Assembly (NCBI RefSeq): GCF_000427865.1
Contig: NZ_ATYV01000009.1
Location: 1 to 64,000 of the forward strand
Origin: Corynebacterium sputi DSM 45148
GTDB taxonomy: Bacteria > Actinomycetota > Actinomycetes > Mycobacteriales > Mycobacteriaceae
Length of the DNA: 64,000 bases
Direction of reading: 5' to 3'
Position 1 is the stretch's first letter. Every line of letters begins with the position of its first letter. Made by a program: the position numbers and the translations under genes. The notes beneath the pieces are model-generated. The model did not search any database. It was not told the origin of the DNA and saw only the letters and a program-made list of their open reading frames with translations. This document shows, piece by piece, positions 26,746 to 34,999 of the stretch.

Positions 26746-28047
26746 ATGATGTCCACGAACCTGCGCCTTGAGCGCCTCACCCAATCTCCTCGACTCCACC
26801 GAAATCCACTTCCGGCACAAACGGAGATGGGTCGGCGCCGTCGTCCGATCGCCATGCTCGCGCTGGCGCTCGGTGCTTTTGGCATCGGCACCACGGAGTT
26901 CGTCTCGATGGGCCTGCTGCCGATGATCGCCGCAGATCTGGGGATCACCGAAGCGGAGGCTGGTCATGTCGTGACCGCTTACGCCCTCGGCGTTGTCGTC
27001 GGTGCTCCGTTGATCACCACATTGACCGGCCGAGTGCCACGGCGCCGATTAGTGATTGTGCTGATGGCAGCCTTCATTCTCGGCAACCTGCTGACAGTTT
27101 TCGCCGGCATGACCGGCAGCTACGCCATCTTGATCTTCTCTCGCCTCGTCGCTGGTCTTCCGCATGGCGCGTACTTCGCGGTAGCGAACCTCATTGCAGC
27201 GTCCATGGCAGAGCCGGGCAAGCGTGGCCAGGCCATCGCGAGGATCTCCCTCGGTCTCGCGACTGCAACCGTCATCGGTGTCCCCGCAGCTCAGTGGCTC
27301 GGCCAGACTCTCGGCTGGAACGTCGCATACGGACTGGTCGTGATCATCGGCCTCCTGTGCATCGCAGGACTCTGGCACGCAATGCCTCACATGACCCTGA
27401 TGGCGCCGACGCGCCCCAGCACCGAGTTCGGCGCGCTGATCAACCCGCAGGTCCTGATGTCCTTCTTCGCTGGCGCGGTCGGTTTCGGCGGGATGTTCGC
27501 GGTGTACACCTACATCTCCTGGACGATGACCGAGCGGGCAGGATTCTCGATGGATCTCATCTGGTTCGTGCTGATGGTCTACGGAATCGGCATGGTCGTC
27601 GGTAACTGGCTCGGTGGTCGCCTCGCAGACGTGAGCCCGGACAAGACCGTCGTGGGGTCCTTCATCGCCATGATCATCCTGCTCATCATGTTCTTCTTCC
27701 TCAGCACCAGCGCAACGATGGCAATTGCCCTGTTCGGCCTCCTGTCGATCGCCGGCGGTGTGCTCGCGGTGAACATGCAGGCCCGGTTCATGGACGTTGC
27801 TGGCAAGGCACAGAACCTTGCCGCCTCGATGAACCAGGCGGCATTCAACATCGCCAACGGTGCCGGTGCTGCCGTCGGTGGCGCTGTCATCGCCGCCGGA
27901 TTCAACTACTCCTACCCGGCACTGGCAGGTGCGGCCCTGGCACTGGGAGGCCTGGTCATCTTCATTCCCGCGATGGTTTACCGCCAGCGTGCGATGGATC
28001 GGGCCGGCAATGCTCCGAAGGTCGAGCTCATCGACAGTGCAGCGTAG
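26746..28047 (+). CDS. MFS transporter, DHA1/AraJ-like exporter, paralog 2
   Basis: A 433-residue MFS exporter, close paralog of the preceding transporter, differing mainly in the first 25 residues, a short insertion (MTGSYAI) and the C-terminal tail. Twelve membrane segments are predicted; the motif-A-like loop is LTGRVPRRRLVIV. The start ATG 26746 follows CGGAGAGAC; ATG 26749 is the alternative. The two genes lie in the same direction but are separated by 573 bp, so they are probably transcribed apart. A clear terminator follows. Confidence 0.88.
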   Translation: MMSTNLRLERLTQSPRLHRNPLPAQTEMGRRRRPIAMLALALGAFGIGTTEFVSMGLLPMIAADLGITEAEAGHVVTAYALGVVVGAPLITTLTGRVPRRRLVIVLMAAFILGNLLTVFAGMTGSYAILIFSRLVAGLPHGAYFAVANLIAASMAEPGKRGQAIARISLGLATATVIGVPAAQWLGQTLGWNVAYGLVVIIGLLCIAGLWHAMPHMTLMAPTRPSTEFGALINPQVLMSFFAGAVGFGGMFAVYTYISWTMTERAGFSMDLIWFVLMVYGIGMVVGNWLGGRLADVSPDKTVVGSFIAMIILLIMFFFLSTSATMAIALFGLLSIAGGVLAVNMQARFMDVAGKAQNLAASMNQAAFNIANGAGAAVGGAVIAAGFNYSYPALAGAALALGGLVIFIPAMVYRQRAMDRAGNAPKVELIDSAA

Positions 28048-28080
28048 GCGAAGAGTTCAACCTCTCCGCATAAAGACTGG

Positions 28081-28106
28081 AAGCGGCCGTGCTCCACGGC
28101 CGCTTT
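28081..28106 (+). terminator. intrinsic terminator after MFS 2
   Basis: AAGCGGCCGTG pairs with CACGGCCGCTT around CTC, then a short T-rich tail. Confidence 0.8.
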
Positions 28107-28178
28107 CGTCGTTCCTCATAGGTCGGAAATTGCTCTCTTCACCCGCCCGAAGAACATTGGACAGTAGCACCAGAGCCA

Positions 28179-28610
28179 TCAAGGATCCGGGAAGAACCCC
28201 GGGTCATAGGTCTCCAGTTCTTTCAGCAGCTCAGAGCGGTACGGCTCCGGCTCAATACTCAGCTTCAGCCGGTACACATCGTCCCGAAGGAACCGGGCAT
28301 AAGTCCCGGCACGGAAAGTGTCGATCCGACCGTCGTTGACCCAGTTCAGCAGCGTGCTTCGAGAGATCCGCAGGTATCGCGCGGCTTCGGTGCTACTCAA
28401 ATGCTCACCGAGTGGCGCCAGAACAACACCTTCCCCCGCGCCGATAATTTTCATCGCCTCCAGCAGCAAGCCCTGCAGCAGGCGCGGCACTGGTTCCTCG
28501 GAACCGTCGAAAGCGCGCAGAACCATGGTCGTCCCCGGGTATATGCCTATCCGAGCGGCTTCATGGATCGCCCTGGGGCTGACGTGAATTCGTTGTGGTG
28601 TCTGGTTCAT
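28179..28610 (-). CDS. orphan helix-turn-helix protein, excisionase/antitoxin-like
   Basis: A 143-residue DNA-binding protein. The C-terminal half has LSSTEAARYLRISRSTLLNWVNDGRI near 78-103, an excisionase-type (HTH_17) helix-turn-helix followed by the wing TFRAGTYARFLRDDVYRL. The N-terminal half (RIHVSPRAIHEAARIG) is of a kind seen in antitoxins paired with PIN-domain toxins in actinobacteria, but no PIN or other toxin gene lies on either side, so it is an orphan. Start MNQTPQ at 28610 is chosen because GAGGGAGG lies 8 bp upstream; an in-frame extension to 28682 is rejected. Its upstream region holds two element B copies, possible operators. Confidence 0.72.
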   Translation of the reverse strand: MNQTPQRIHVSPRAIHEAARIGIYPGTTMVLRAFDGSEEPVPRLLQGLLLEAMKIIGAGEGVVLAPLGEHLSSTEAARYLRISRSTLLNWVNDGRIDTFRAGTYARFLRDDVYRLKLSIEPEPYRSELLKELETYDPGFFPDP

Positions 28611-28655
28611 CGAGGTGCCTCCCTCTTGTCGTTGCTGGACAGTGCTTCCGATAGG

Positions 28656-28667
28656 ACGTCGGGAAGC
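28656..28667 (+). repeat. dispersed element A, copy 7 (core only)
   Basis: Core ACGTCGGGAAGC; no long C-free tract precedes it. Faces copy 8 in inverted orientation 42 bp away. Confidence 0.55.
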
Positions 28668-28687
28668 AGGTGGTGTCATCATCGGCC

Positions 28688-28709
28688 GTTGTCACCTGCA
28701 GGTGACACC
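28688..28709. repeat. dispersed element B, copy 5
   Basis: Perfect 18-bp palindrome TGTCACCTGCAGGTGACA at 28690-28707, extended by GT and CC. It abuts element A copy 8. Intergenic, upstream of the HTH gene. Confidence 0.65.
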
Positions 28710-28735
28710 GCTTCCCGACGTCCCCTTACCCACTT
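28710..28735 (-). repeat. dispersed element A, copy 8
   Basis: Core ACGTCGGGAAGC on the minus strand (28710-28721) with a 14-nt C-free tract on that strand (28722-28735). Confidence 0.65.
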
Positions 28736-28804
28736 GTGGACACTCTTTTCTTTGTGGATAAGGCAAAATGACCGGTTGAAACGCTCCGCGAGGTCGAATT
28801 CCGC

Positions 28805-28822
28805 GTTGGCACCTGCAGGTGT
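28805..28822. repeat. dispersed element B, copy 6
   Basis: GTTGGCACCTGCAGGTGT; the core CACCTGCAGGTG is a perfect palindrome. About 126 bp upstream of the MoxR-like ATPase start. Confidence 0.6.
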
Positions 28823-28947
28823 TAATCGCCGACAGCACCACCTTTTACTCGTCCTTTCGGTGTGATCGGGCCCGCGGACCCTGGCGAAATGGGCCGTTCC
28901 CTAATCGCACACGCAGGCGTAGCCTCGGAGGAGTGAACGAGCCCACA

Positions 28948-30357
28948 GTGAACACCGTCGGAGCCCTTCGTTCCTCTGGCCACATCCAGAAGAGCCTGCG
29001 CTCTGAAATCCGCGATAACCTCCTGGCTGCCCTCCGCGAGGGCCGCGACCCGTGGCCAGGCCTGCATGGAATGCAGAACACGGTCATTCCGCAGTTAGAG
29101 CGGGCCCTCATTGCAAGCCATGACGTGGTGCTGCTCGGTGAACGAGGGCAAGGCAAGACGCGCCTGCTGCGGACAATGGTTGGGCTTCTGGACGAATGGT
29201 CGCCTGTCATTGCAGGTTCCGAATTGGGTGAGCATCCGTATGAGGCGATTACGCCGGAAAGTAGGCGTCGGGCGGCGGAGCTCGGGGATGACCTGCCAGT
29301 GGAATGGAAGCACCGCGATGAGCGCTACGCGGAGAAGCTCGCGACGCCCGATACAAGCGTGGCTGACTTGATCGGCGACGTAGATCCGATGAAGGTCGCC
29401 GAAGGTCGCAGCCTTGGAGACCCCGAGACCATCCACTACGGTCTGATCCCTCGCGCTCACCGGGGCATCGTCGCGGTCAACGAGCTCCCGGACCTGGCTG
29501 AACGAATCCAGGTGGCGATGCTCAATGTGATGGAGGAGCGAGACGTCCAGATCCGCGGCTACCTGCTGCGCCTGCCGTTGGACGTGCTGGTCGTGGCCAG
29601 CGCGAACCCCGAGGATTACACAAATCGCGGCCGCATCATCACACCCTTGAAGGACCGCTTCGGTGCGGAGATCCGCACCCACTATCCAGTGGAACTCGAG
29701 GACGAGATCGCCGTCATTCGTCAGGAGGCGGACCTGCGGGCGGAGGTCCCTGATTATCTATTGGAGATCCTGGCGAGGTTCACTCGTGAACTGCGTGAAT
29801 CCCCGTCGGTCGATCAGCGCAGCGGTGTCAGCGCTCGGTTCGCCATCGCCGGTGCTGAGACCATTGCCGCTGCTGCGGTGCATCGGGCGGCGCGAAATGG
29901 TGAAGAACTGGCCGTCGCCAGGCCAGTTGATCTGGAAACTGCCGTGGACGTTCTCGGCGGAAAAATCGAGTTCGAATCTGGGGAAGAGGACCGTGCTGAT
30001 GACATCCTTGATCACCTGCTGCGCACCGCGACCGCTCATACAGTTAGGGAGATCTTCCGCGACCTCGACTGTGAGCCGTTGATCAGTGCGCTCAGTGGTG
30101 GGATCTCGGTCAATACCGGCGAGCAGATCACCGCAGAAGGCTTCCTTGCTGGGCTGCCAGTGGTCGACACGCTCGAGGATGGCTCCGACTTCTACGACAC
30201 GATTGTCCAGTTGGCGCAGCCCTCAGTAGACGAAAGCACTGCAGGCGCGCCATCTGTCGGGCACCGCGCCGCCGCTATCGAACTGGCTTTGGAGTACCTG
30301 TACTTGGGACGGCGGATCGACAAGGAAATGCTCGGAGGCGACACCGTTTATGGCTGA
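28948..30357 (+). CDS. MoxR/magnesium-chelatase-like AAA ATPase
   Basis: A 469-residue AAA+ ATPase resembling mycobacterial Rv0958. The Walker A is GERGQGKTRLLR near 67-78, and Walker B is GIVAVNELPDLAE near 171-183. A sensor-like ASANPEDYTNRGR follows near 213. Such ATPases work with a VWA partner, often in chaperoning or remodelling; here the VWA gene overlaps downstream by 8 bp, so they act as a pair. Bacteriochlorophyll synthesis is not implied. GTG 28948 is chosen because homologs begin near VNTVGALRSSGH and GGAGGAG sits 15-21 bp upstream; GTG 28933 is possible. Confidence 0.83.
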   Translation: MNTVGALRSSGHIQKSLRSEIRDNLLAALREGRDPWPGLHGMQNTVIPQLERALIASHDVVLLGERGQGKTRLLRTMVGLLDEWSPVIAGSELGEHPYEAITPESRRRAAELGDDLPVEWKHRDERYAEKLATPDTSVADLIGDVDPMKVAEGRSLGDPETIHYGLIPRAHRGIVAVNELPDLAERIQVAMLNVMEERDVQIRGYLLRLPLDVLVVASANPEDYTNRGRIITPLKDRFGAEIRTHYPVELEDEIAVIRQEADLRAEVPDYLLEILARFTRELRESPSVDQRSGVSARFAIAGAETIAAAAVHRAARNGEELAVARPVDLETAVDVLGGKIEFESGEEDRADDILDHLLRTATAHTVREIFRDLDCEPLISALSGGISVNTGEQITAEGFLAGLPVVDTLEDGSDFYDTIVQLAQPSVDESTAGAPSVGHRAAAIELALEYLYLGRRIDKEMLGGDTVYG

Positions 30358-32371
30358 CAACTCCGGTCCCACTAGGCGAAATAGGCGGCTGACCAGGAAT
30401 GCGAGGTTCGGCCGCTACACCGGTGGGCCGGATCCATTGGCTCCGCCGGTGGACCTCACTGAAGCCTTGGAGTCGATGGGTGAGGACGTCATGGCCGGCT
30501 ACCCGGCCGAGCGGGCGTTGCAGGAGTTCCTGCGCCGTGGTGGTCGGGATATGGAGGGGCTCGATGACATCGCTCAGCGCGTCGCCGAGCGCCGCCGCGA
30601 ACTGACAGAGAACAACAACTTGGATGGCACACTCCAGGAGATCAGGAAACTTCTGGACGACGCCGTCCTCGCCGAACGCGGCCAACTCGCCCGGGATGTG
30701 AACCTCGATGACATCGAGCGCACCCTGGCAGAGATGCAATTGCAGAACCTCCCGCCGTCGCCGGCCGCTGCAGTCAATGATTTGAATGATTACACCTGGC
30801 AGAGCACCGATGCTCGGGAGAAGTTCGAGCAGATCAAGGACCTCCTCGGCCGGGAATTGCTGGACCAACGCTTTGAGGGAATGAAAAGCGCCCTGGAAAA
30901 CGCCACCGACGAGGACCGAGCTGCGACAAAGGCGATGCTCGATGACCTCAACAACCTCCTGGAAGAGCACCGTTCCGGAGCAGTCACCCAAGAACGCTTC
31001 GACGAGTTCATGGATACCCACGGCGACTACTTCCCAGAGACGCCGAAGAACATCGACGAACTCCTCGACTCCCTTGCTGAGCGCGCTGCCGCCGCTCAGC
31101 GCATGCGCAATTCGATGACGCAGGAGCAGCGCGATGAACTCGACGCCCTCGCCCAACAAGCCTTCGGCTCCCCAGACTTGCTGGATTCCCTCCGCGAACT
31201 CGACGCGAACCTGCAGATGCTCCGCCCCGATGAAGACTGGCGCGGCGCCGAGCCCATAGACGGCGAGCCTAGTCAGGGCCTCGGGCTGGGGGATGGCACT
31301 GGAGTGTTCCAGGACATCGCGAACCTTGATGGCCTGATTGAGCAATTGGCCCAGTCCGGCCCAGGCTCGTCACTTGATGACATCGACCTCGATTCCCTGC
31401 GCCGGATGCTCGGCGACGATGCAGTGGTGAACCTGGAGGCACTGAAGAGACTCGAAGCAGAAATACAACAATCAGGCGCTTTCCGACGCTCACCTGACGG
31501 CCACCTCCACCTCACTCCCACAGCCATGCGCCAACTGGGGAAGTCCTTGCTCCGCGATGCCGCGGAAAGGCTGTCTGGACGGCAGGGGAGTAGGGATGTG
31601 AGGAGAGGTGGTGTGGGTGGGGAGGCGTCGGGAAGCTCACGGGGTTGGCAGTTCGGCGACACCGAACCGTGGGACGTCACCCGCAGCGTGAATAACGCGG
31701 TACTGCGCACGGTGGCCGACGGTGGTGACCCCTCAGGTGGAGTGCGGCTGACGATTGATGACGTTGAGATCCAAGAAACCGAAGCCCGCACCCAGGCATG
31801 CGTGGCACTTCTGGTCGACACGTCCTTCTCCATGGCGATGGAAGGTCGATGGGTCCCAATGAAGCGGACGGCTCTCGCGTTGCACACGCTTGTCTCCACA
31901 CGTTTTCGCGGTGATGACCTGCAGCTGATCACCTTTGGCCGGCAAGCGGAGGTCACTGACATTGATCGACTGACCTCGATGGAGTCCGAATGGGAGCAGG
32001 GCACAAACCTGAACCATGCTCTGCTGCTGGCCAACCGGCATTTCCGCAAACACCCGAATGCGCAACCGGTACTTCTGATCGTCACCGACGGCGAACCCAC
32101 GGCCCACCTAGACCGCAGCGGTCACGCCTTCTTTGATTACCCGCCGAGCCCAGTAACCATCGGGCTGGCAGTGCGCGAACTCGATGAAACCACCCGCGCT
32201 GGCGCTCGCACCACCTTTTTCCGCCTTGGCGACGACCCCGGCCTAGCTAGATTCATTGACTCGATGGCGCGCCGGGCGGACGGATCAGTTATCGCACCTG
32301 ATCTAGATGATCTCGGAGCGGCGGTGGTGGGTTCGTACCTCGGTGCACGGCGTCGGCGGCGCGGCCAATAG
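30350..32371 (+). CDS. VWA domain protein (partner of the MoxR-like ATPase)
   Basis: A 673-residue protein resembling mycobacterial Rv0959. The first 450 residues are acidic and helical, with many Asp/Glu/Leu repeats; a C-terminal von Willebrand factor A domain at about 485-670 has the metal-binding MIDAS motif DTSFS (LLVDTSFSMAM), a TNLNHAL threonine region and IVTDGEPTAHL. It is the cargo- or metal-binding partner of the upstream ATPase, overlapping it by 8 bp. Element A (31584-31636) runs through a Gly/Arg-rich linker (RRGGVGGEASGSS) between the helical part and the VWA domain. Confidence 0.85.
   Translation: MADNSGPTRRNRRLTRNARFGRYTGGPDPLAPPVDLTEALESMGEDVMAGYPAERALQEFLRRGGRDMEGLDDIAQRVAERRRELTENNNLDGTLQEIRKLLDDAVLAERGQLARDVNLDDIERTLAEMQLQNLPPSPAAAVNDLNDYTWQSTDAREKFEQIKDLLGRELLDQRFEGMKSALENATDEDRAATKAMLDDLNNLLEEHRSGAVTQERFDEFMDTHGDYFPETPKNIDELLDSLAERAAAAQRMRNSMTQEQRDELDALAQQAFGSPDLLDSLRELDANLQMLRPDEDWRGAEPIDGEPSQGLGLGDGTGVFQDIANLDGLIEQLAQSGPGSSLDDIDLDSLRRMLGDDAVVNLEALKRLEAEIQQSGAFRRSPDGHLHLTPTAMRQLGKSLLRDAAERLSGRQGSRDVRRGGVGGEASGSSRGWQFGDTEPWDVTRSVNNAVLRTVADGGDPSGGVRLTIDDVEIQETEARTQACVALLVDTSFSMAMEGRWVPMKRTALALHTLVSTRFRGDDLQLITFGRQAEVTDIDRLTSMESEWEQGTNLNHALLLANRHFRKHPNAQPVLLIVTDGEPTAHLDRSGHAFFDYPPSPVTIGLAVRELDETTRAGARTTFFRLGDDPGLARFIDSMARRADGSVIAPDLDDLGAAVVGSYLGARRRRRGQ
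31584..31636 (+). repeat. dispersed element A, copy 9 (inside VWA gene)
   Basis: Longest tract: 42 nt without C (31584-31625), then core GCGTCGGGAAGC (31625-31636). Read as ASGS in a Gly-rich linker. Confidence 0.8.
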
Positions 32372-32445
32372 GTTCCTACTCGCTAGCCTTCGCATCTGTA
32401 GTGCCGCAGCTTCAGTGGGAGCAGCGACCTGTGAGCGTGCGCCGA

Positions 32446-32498
32446 ACACCCTCTAGACGTTGCAGATCTACGTTCGCCATGCAACATCTAGAGGGTAT
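32446..32498. terminator. long hairpin between convergent VWA and SCO1664-type genes
   Basis: ACACCCTCTAGA pairs with TCTAGAGGGT plus GTTGCA with TGCAAC. Its stem resembles that of the hairpin at 18013-18065. Likely bidirectional terminator. Confidence 0.7.
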
Positions 32499-32592
32499 TC
32501 GAGCTACGTAGCAAGGTTGTCTTTTTGGGGAGATACCCAGCGAGTGCCCGCTTATTCGAGATGGGCCGAGCTATGCGCCGAGCTGTCGAGTA

Positions 32593-33387
32593 TTAGAAGA
32601 CGGGCCACGGCACCGCCGGCCCGTAGCCGGACGGAGTGGGAAAGGCGCCGGTTCGCAGCAGCGCATTGCACCGGTCGACGAGAGCCTCAAGTTCGAAGAC
32701 GGTGAGGAGCTCGCCGAGTGTCTCAACGAGTGATTCGCCGTCGGCATCGCCCGTGCTCGAGTCCAAGCGGTCGCGCAGGTCGGTGACGGCCGCGACCTCA
32801 TCATCGGTCAAGGGCTGTCCGGCCCAGCCCCACAACACCGTCCGCAGCTTCGGCTCGGTGTGGAAGGTCAGCCCGTGGTCCACGCCGAAGCGATGGCCGT
32901 CCTCCATGGGAAGGATGTGTCCGGCTTTGCGGTCGGCGTTGTTGGATAGGACGTCGTAAAGCGCCATCTTTCGAAGAGCCTCAGTGTCTTCATGCAGGAG
33001 CGAAATCGGGTGATCGTCCTGGTCGACGGCGTCAAGAATGTGCAGGTTGCCGGCCTGAAGCGACTGCTCGACATCCGCATCCGGCACGATCAGCACCGGC
33101 TCCTGAGCAGAATCGGAATCTTTCCAGAGTTGGACCATGCCGGGGCCGAGGGGGCCGTCGCGAAGGATGGTCGTTGGGACGATGTTCCAGCCGAGGGCTT
33201 CGGACAGGAGGTAAGCGGCGACCTCACGGTGAGCGAGGGTTGCTCCGGGGAAGTCCCACAGCGGCTGCTCACCGCGGATGGGTTTGTAAACCACCCGAGT
33301 GTCGTCGATCGAGCCCACGAACGTCGCGTTGGAGGCCTGGATGATGCGGCCCTCCAGATCAATGGGGCCGCTAGGGATCTCGGTCAC
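32593..33387 (-). CDS. SCO1664 family protein (kinase-like fold)
   Basis: A 264-residue protein of the actinobacterial SCO1664 family, which I place in the protein-kinase/phosphatidylinositol-kinase-like fold. Supporting residues are VVYKPIRGEQPLWDFPGATLAHREVAAYLL (lysine and glutamate of a nucleotide-binding lobe), MALYDVLSNNADRKAGHIL near 144-162 (catalytic-loop-like DVLSNNADRK) and FGVDHGLTFH (DHG in place of DFG). Function unknown. The GTG at 33387 overlaps the DUF3090 stop (GTGA), indicating coupling. Last gene of a three-gene operon conserved in actinobacteria. Confidence 0.78.
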   Translation of the reverse strand: MTEIPSGPIDLEGRIIQASNATFVGSIDDTRVVYKPIRGEQPLWDFPGATLAHREVAAYLLSEALGWNIVPTTILRDGPLGPGMVQLWKDSDSAQEPVLIVPDADVEQSLQAGNLHILDAVDQDDHPISLLHEDTEALRKMALYDVLSNNADRKAGHILPMEDGHRFGVDHGLTFHTEPKLRTVLWGWAGQPLTDDEVAAVTDLRDRLDSSTGDADGESLVETLGELLTVFELEALVDRCNALLRTGAFPTPSGYGPAVPWPVF

Positions 33388-33989
33388 GCGGTCCCGCCGG
33401 GGAATCCGAGGTCTCCTGGGTTGGCGCACTCATGGCCGTCTGGGTCGAGAGGCTCGCCGCAGATGGGGCAGGTCGGCCGTCCGGACTCAACAATGGAACG
33501 GGTCCGGTCCACGAATGCCTTCGCCGCGCCGACGGGAATCCGCACCAGCAGAACCTCTTCGGGTTCGACCTCCAGTTGCACGGATTCGTCATTGTCCATC
33601 GCCTCCTGGAGAGTCTCGAACTCCTCCGGCGACAACTGCGGGGTGGGCGCAGCCTCCACGACGATCTGTGAGGTGCGCGGATCCCATCCGAGAGTGAGCA
33701 TCCCTACGCGAAAAGCCTCATCAACCGGCATATCCAACGGATCGGTATCGACGAGAAGTTCCTCAGTCTCATCCGGAACGCTGAAGGGATTTCCCTCCTG
33801 GTCCTTGAGGCGTTCCAGAAGCTCCTCGACGCCCTCCGCGAGCGCCGCAGTCTGCTGCTTCTCCAACGACACACTGACGGTCACGCCCCGCTCCCGCGCC
33901 TGCAGGTAGAAGGTGCGGTCGCCGGGCATACCGACGGTGCCGACGACGAAACGGTCGGGCCAGTCGAATCCGTGCGTGATGGTGGGCAT
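33384..33989 (-). CDS. DUF3090 family protein
   Basis: A 201-residue protein. It begins ITHGFDWPDRFVVGTVG and reads FYLQARERGVTVSVSLEKQQ, the family hallmark. A C-terminal zinc-ribbon-like CPICGEPLDPDGHEC near 175-190 is also typical. The function is unknown, but the trio histidine phosphatase-DUF3090-SCO1664 is conserved in mycobacteria next to mshC, suggesting a shared pathway. It overlaps SCO1664 by 4 bp; upstream it carries GGAGG 2 bp before ATG 33989 as well as CACACT a few bases further. Confidence 0.85.
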   Translation of the reverse strand: MPTITHGFDWPDRFVVGTVGMPGDRTFYLQARERGVTVSVSLEKQQTAALAEGVEELLERLKDQEGNPFSVPDETEELLVDTDPLDMPVDEAFRVGMLTLGWDPRTSQIVVEAAPTPQLSPEEFETLQEAMDNDESVQLEVEPEEVLLVRIPVGAAKAFVDRTRSIVESGRPTCPICGEPLDPDGHECANPGDLGFPGGTA

Positions 33990-34069
33990 GCCTCCAGTGT
34001 GGCACTGAATCGATGGAACGTGCGAGAAATTCTTGTTAACAGCAGGTTCAGAGCCAGGAATTCGTAGGC

Positions 34070-34816
34070 TCAGTGCCCAGCTCCTCCACCGACCTGCGGA
34101 TCGGAAGCTCTAGCAGGGGCGGACTCCTCCGCTGTGGTGGACTTCGGCGCCATCCAATCCAGGTCACCTCCAGTGGTGTTCACTGCGATGACCCGCGGCT
34201 TTGCGCCGTGAATGCGATGACCATCCTCGTCGGGGTCGGAGCTGCCGTAATGGATGATCGACACGGATGCCGGGTCGACGTGCACGCGTTGGAAGTTGTC
34301 GAAGTCCATGCCGTATGCGTCGGCAATCACGGACTTGATCGGGTCGCCGTGACTGACCGCGACCCACACGGCGCCGGGGCCGTGCTCGGCCTCGATCTGA
34401 GCGTCGCGCCCGCGGATTGCTCTGACGATGCGTTGCTGCATCTCCGGCAGGGACTCGCCGCCGGGAAAGCGGGCCCTGGACGGTTCATTGACGACTATTT
34501 TCCAGAGGCTTTCTTTCGCTAATTCTCCCAGGTGTTTGCCTTGCCAGAGGCCGTAGTGGCATTCGGTGAGGGAGGCGTCGGAAAGCACGTCTTTTAGCTC
34601 TTTTTGTTTCCCGACGATCTCTTCCGCCGTCTCCACACACCTCTCCAGAGGACTACTCACAACGGCTGTGAGAGGGACCGTGGCAAGCCGGTCCGCAGTG
34701 GCGGCGACCTGCTGTCGGCCTAGGCCGTCGAGGTGTACATCTGAGGTGTGGCCGGCTAGGATGCCGGCGGTGTTCGCGGTGCTGCGGCCATGACGGACGA
34801 GGATGACTGTTGCCAT
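34070..34816 (-). CDS. MSMEG_4193 family histidine phosphatase
   Basis: A 248-residue histidine phosphatase of the MSMEG_4193/Rv2135c type. Phosphohistidine motif ILVRHGRSTANTAG at 5-18; second-histidine motif AVSHGDPIKS near 164-173, with the extended C-terminus of the family. Substrate unknown. It heads the operon with DUF3090 and SCO1664. Two element-A-like sequences lie in the N-terminal half. The sense one (34606-34646) encodes ERCVETAEEIVGKQK; the antisense one lies 20 bp away. The start at 34816 is preferred over an upstream in-frame ATG because TACACT sits seven bases before it and the family starts here. Confidence 0.88.
   Translation of the reverse strand: MATVILVRHGRSTANTAGILAGHTSDVHLDGLGRQQVAATADRLATVPLTAVVSSPLERCVETAEEIVGKQKELKDVLSDASLTECHYGLWQGKHLGELAKESLWKIVVNEPSRARFPGGESLPEMQQRIVRAIRGRDAQIEAEHGPGAVWVAVSHGDPIKSVIADAYGMDFDNFQRVHVDPASVSIIHYGSSDPDEDGHRIHGAKPRVIAVNTTGGDLDWMAPKSTTAEESAPARASDPQVGGGAGH
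34575..34586 (+). repeat. dispersed element A, variant copy 10
   Basis: GCGTCGGAAAGC, one mismatch to the core, antisense to the phosphatase gene, with only a 10-nt C-free lead. Confidence 0.35.
34606..34646 (-). repeat. dispersed element A, variant copy 11
   Basis: Minus-strand CGTCGGGAAAC (34606-34616), one mismatch, preceded by a tract with two C on that strand (34617-34646); inverted with respect to copy 10, 19 bp between cores. Confidence 0.45.
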
Positions 34817-34823
34817 GGGGCCG

Positions 34824-34829
34824 AGTGTA
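34824..34829 (-). promoter_or_regulatory. -10 hexamer of the MSMEG_4193-type operon
   Basis: TACACT seven bases before ATG 34816; leaderless start predicted. Confidence 0.55.
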
Positions 34830-34999
34830 GGTGCATGCGGTCGGCGCGACCTTGACGGAGCATCATGAGGAATATATATGGGAGAATAGATCTTAATGCA
34901 TTCAGGGAATTTTGTTAGCCTCGTCACAGGGCCAAGCCCTACTTCGAACCGAGCGATGAGTGATCGCTTGAAAACAACATAAAAGAAATCGGAAGAGTC

